This document shows, piece after piece, positions 24,601-24,758 of a stretch of DNA of 24,758 bases (position 1 is the stretch's first letter; each line of letters begins with the position of its first letter). Source of the stretch: DASWIG01 sp965371445 (lineage in GTDB: Bacteria; Acidobacteriota; Thermoanaerobaculia; Multivoradales; J023); the NCBI GenBank assembly GCA_965371445.1, contig CBDUYN010000155.1, positions 1 through 24,758 of the forward strand, given 5' to 3'. The notes beneath the pieces are model-generated. The model searched no databases. It saw only the letters and a program-made list of their open reading frames with translations, and was not told the origin of the DNA. The position numbers and the translations under genes are program-made.

Positions 24601-24758
24601 AAGGTCGCCCCGGCGATCCTCGTGGATCACCTGCACGTACCCCGGCAAGAGGCCGGTGCCGTCCGGAGACGGCGAGCGGAAATGGCGGAAACCGTAGCCG
24701 TCGTAGCTGTCCTTGTCAAGCAGTTCCACCGGAAAAATTCCTGACACCCCGTCTGAGG
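21685..24758 (-). CDS. Sensor histidine kinase with Reg_prop propeller and Y_Y_Y domain, 5' end outside the window
   Basis: At least 1,023 codons are present and the frame stays open through the right edge, so the signal peptide and first propeller repeats are missing. About twelve Reg_prop motifs are visible (for example DRRGDLWLGTNNTGLYRY, DSAGVLWVGTYEHGLDRI, DEVGFLWLSTSRGLCRF), forming periplasmic beta-propellers over the first 630 residues. A Y_Y_Y domain follows (about 670-745, YRLDGFDDDWREP), then one membrane helix (SLYGLTIAGALWGYAWA) and a short coiled coil. The HisKA box is LAHDLRSPL, and the HATPase has the N box (HLLKNALG), DNGLGI and GTGFGLYLAKRIVELHGG. All catalytic motifs are present. 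It lacks the receiver and AraC domains of the hybrid relatives, so it needs a separate response regulator. The only one in the window is 12 kb away and unlinked. The ligand is unknown. Confidence 0.93.
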   Translation of the reverse strand, partial: SDGVSGIFPVELLDKDSYDGYGFRHFRSPSPDGTGLLPGYVQVIHEDRRGDLWLGTNNTGLYRYLHQEERFERFLLRFGEHGPSQPPIWSILEDSSGSLWIGTEAGLGVFDPGDGTVTPYPQAAAAPAGDGSVMALFEDSGGRFWVGTETGLCRLERSDGTFSCYGQEAGAADELRTIVHDICEDPRGGLWIASDGGLLHLDTDGGLAVFGGVEDRAIALHLDRRGDLWIGYEVEGLGRLESGSDEIAFSRHNPFDEESLGNDSILAIREDRTGLLWIAHYAGLDKLDHSREQFTTWRPRPGREHSLVSAATWALYEDSAGVLWVGTYEHGLDRIDRRTGEVTYYAPDPADPDALPQGTVSAVLEDHDGNFWIGTWGGLARLDRGSGTFSTLRHDGNDATSLPNDLVWTLYEDRTGGLWVGTLGGVALFNRASESFKRFPPGEEDPAAPGDLPVHAVLEDSDGVLWLASDGGGLVRRSPDGRFSRLRHDPEDPASLSIDNLAALLEDRRGRLWVGTYNAGLNLLDANGRRFRRYTTADGLPNDSIFAILEDEVGFLWLSTSRGLCRFDTDEGSIQVFDADDGVQGFVFTSGSFFLSPSTEMFFGGVEGFNSFFPGEITSNPDPPRTVLTDFRLFHESVRPRWIDPSSPLEESIVTAREVVLSHRDYVLTVEFAALHYANPRQNGFVYRLDGFDDDWREPRPGQPAAQYSNLAPGSYVFRVKSSNHDGVWSDEEATVSIVVRPPPWKTWWAKSLYGLTIAGALWGYAWAQRRKFLDERAISLRLDSQAKEVKARIAELRQINYTLAHDLRSPLVTITSFLGFLRRRFKDGDADGFDQDSRQIREAARLMHRLLDDLFEVSELGDGLGDFKEVPLREVALEAVKALATPIAERGAEVEVAARLPTVLGNRDRLRQVLLHLLKNALGFLSEEPAPRIVIGTRAQDCGCVVFCQDNGLGIEPRYHSVVFGLFEQLDPQAAGTGFGLYLAKRIVELHGGRIWVESEGKGKGTRFCISLPQPPGAGSPR

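Overview
The window is GC-rich DNA, probably from the chromosome of a member of the Acidobacteriota or a close relative, perhaps of the Thermoanaerobaculia type. This is inferred from gene content: a duplicated MacB/FtsX-type orphan permease, a sensor kinase with a Reg_prop propeller and Y_Y_Y domain, a large secreted alpha-2-macroglobulin, an NtrC-type regulator and a CoxE-like VWA protein. No rRNA, tRNA, CRISPR array or intact insertion sequence was seen.

Positions 1-7280 look like an accessory region with much gene decay. It opens with a 42-bp tandem repeat that runs off the left edge. Next, on the minus strand, come the remains of the 3' end of a BREX-type phage-defence operon in the order pglZ fragment, brxD, brxHI. 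The pglZ part has lost its 5' end. brxD has lost its C-terminus and is joined out of frame to a brxHI helicase that lacks its extreme N-terminus and its C-terminal part. Abutting the broken pglZ is an opposite-strand cassette of a DUF6932-like nucleotidyltransferase and two small proteins. Then come an unknown minus-strand gene with a clear terminator, a FGE/SUMF1-fold protein lacking the usual catalytic cysteines, two fused scraps of old membrane-protein genes, and an mntA-hepT toxin-antitoxin pair whose hepT carries a one-base frameshift.

Positions 7495-14408 are more ordinary chromosomal genes: a secreted DUF4252 protein, a sigma-54-dependent response regulator with a small co-oriented partner, a VWA/CoxE-like protein, a small unknown gene, a metallo-beta-lactamase-fold hydrolase and a permease. 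The permease stops before its last membrane domain.

Positions 14484-15182 hold a vapBC module with a visible promoter. A 1,939-residue alpha-2-macroglobulin with an intact CTEQ thioester motif follows. The 530-bp gap after it holds a roughly 198-bp long-armed inverted repeat, a strong minus-strand terminator, a perfect palindrome and a hairpin. The window ends in a large minus-strand sensor histidine kinase whose N-terminus lies beyond the right edge.

No clearly complete new system is visible. The strongest candidates for follow-up are the scarred BREX remnant with its neighbouring nucleotidyltransferase cassette, and the structured element at 21206-21460.
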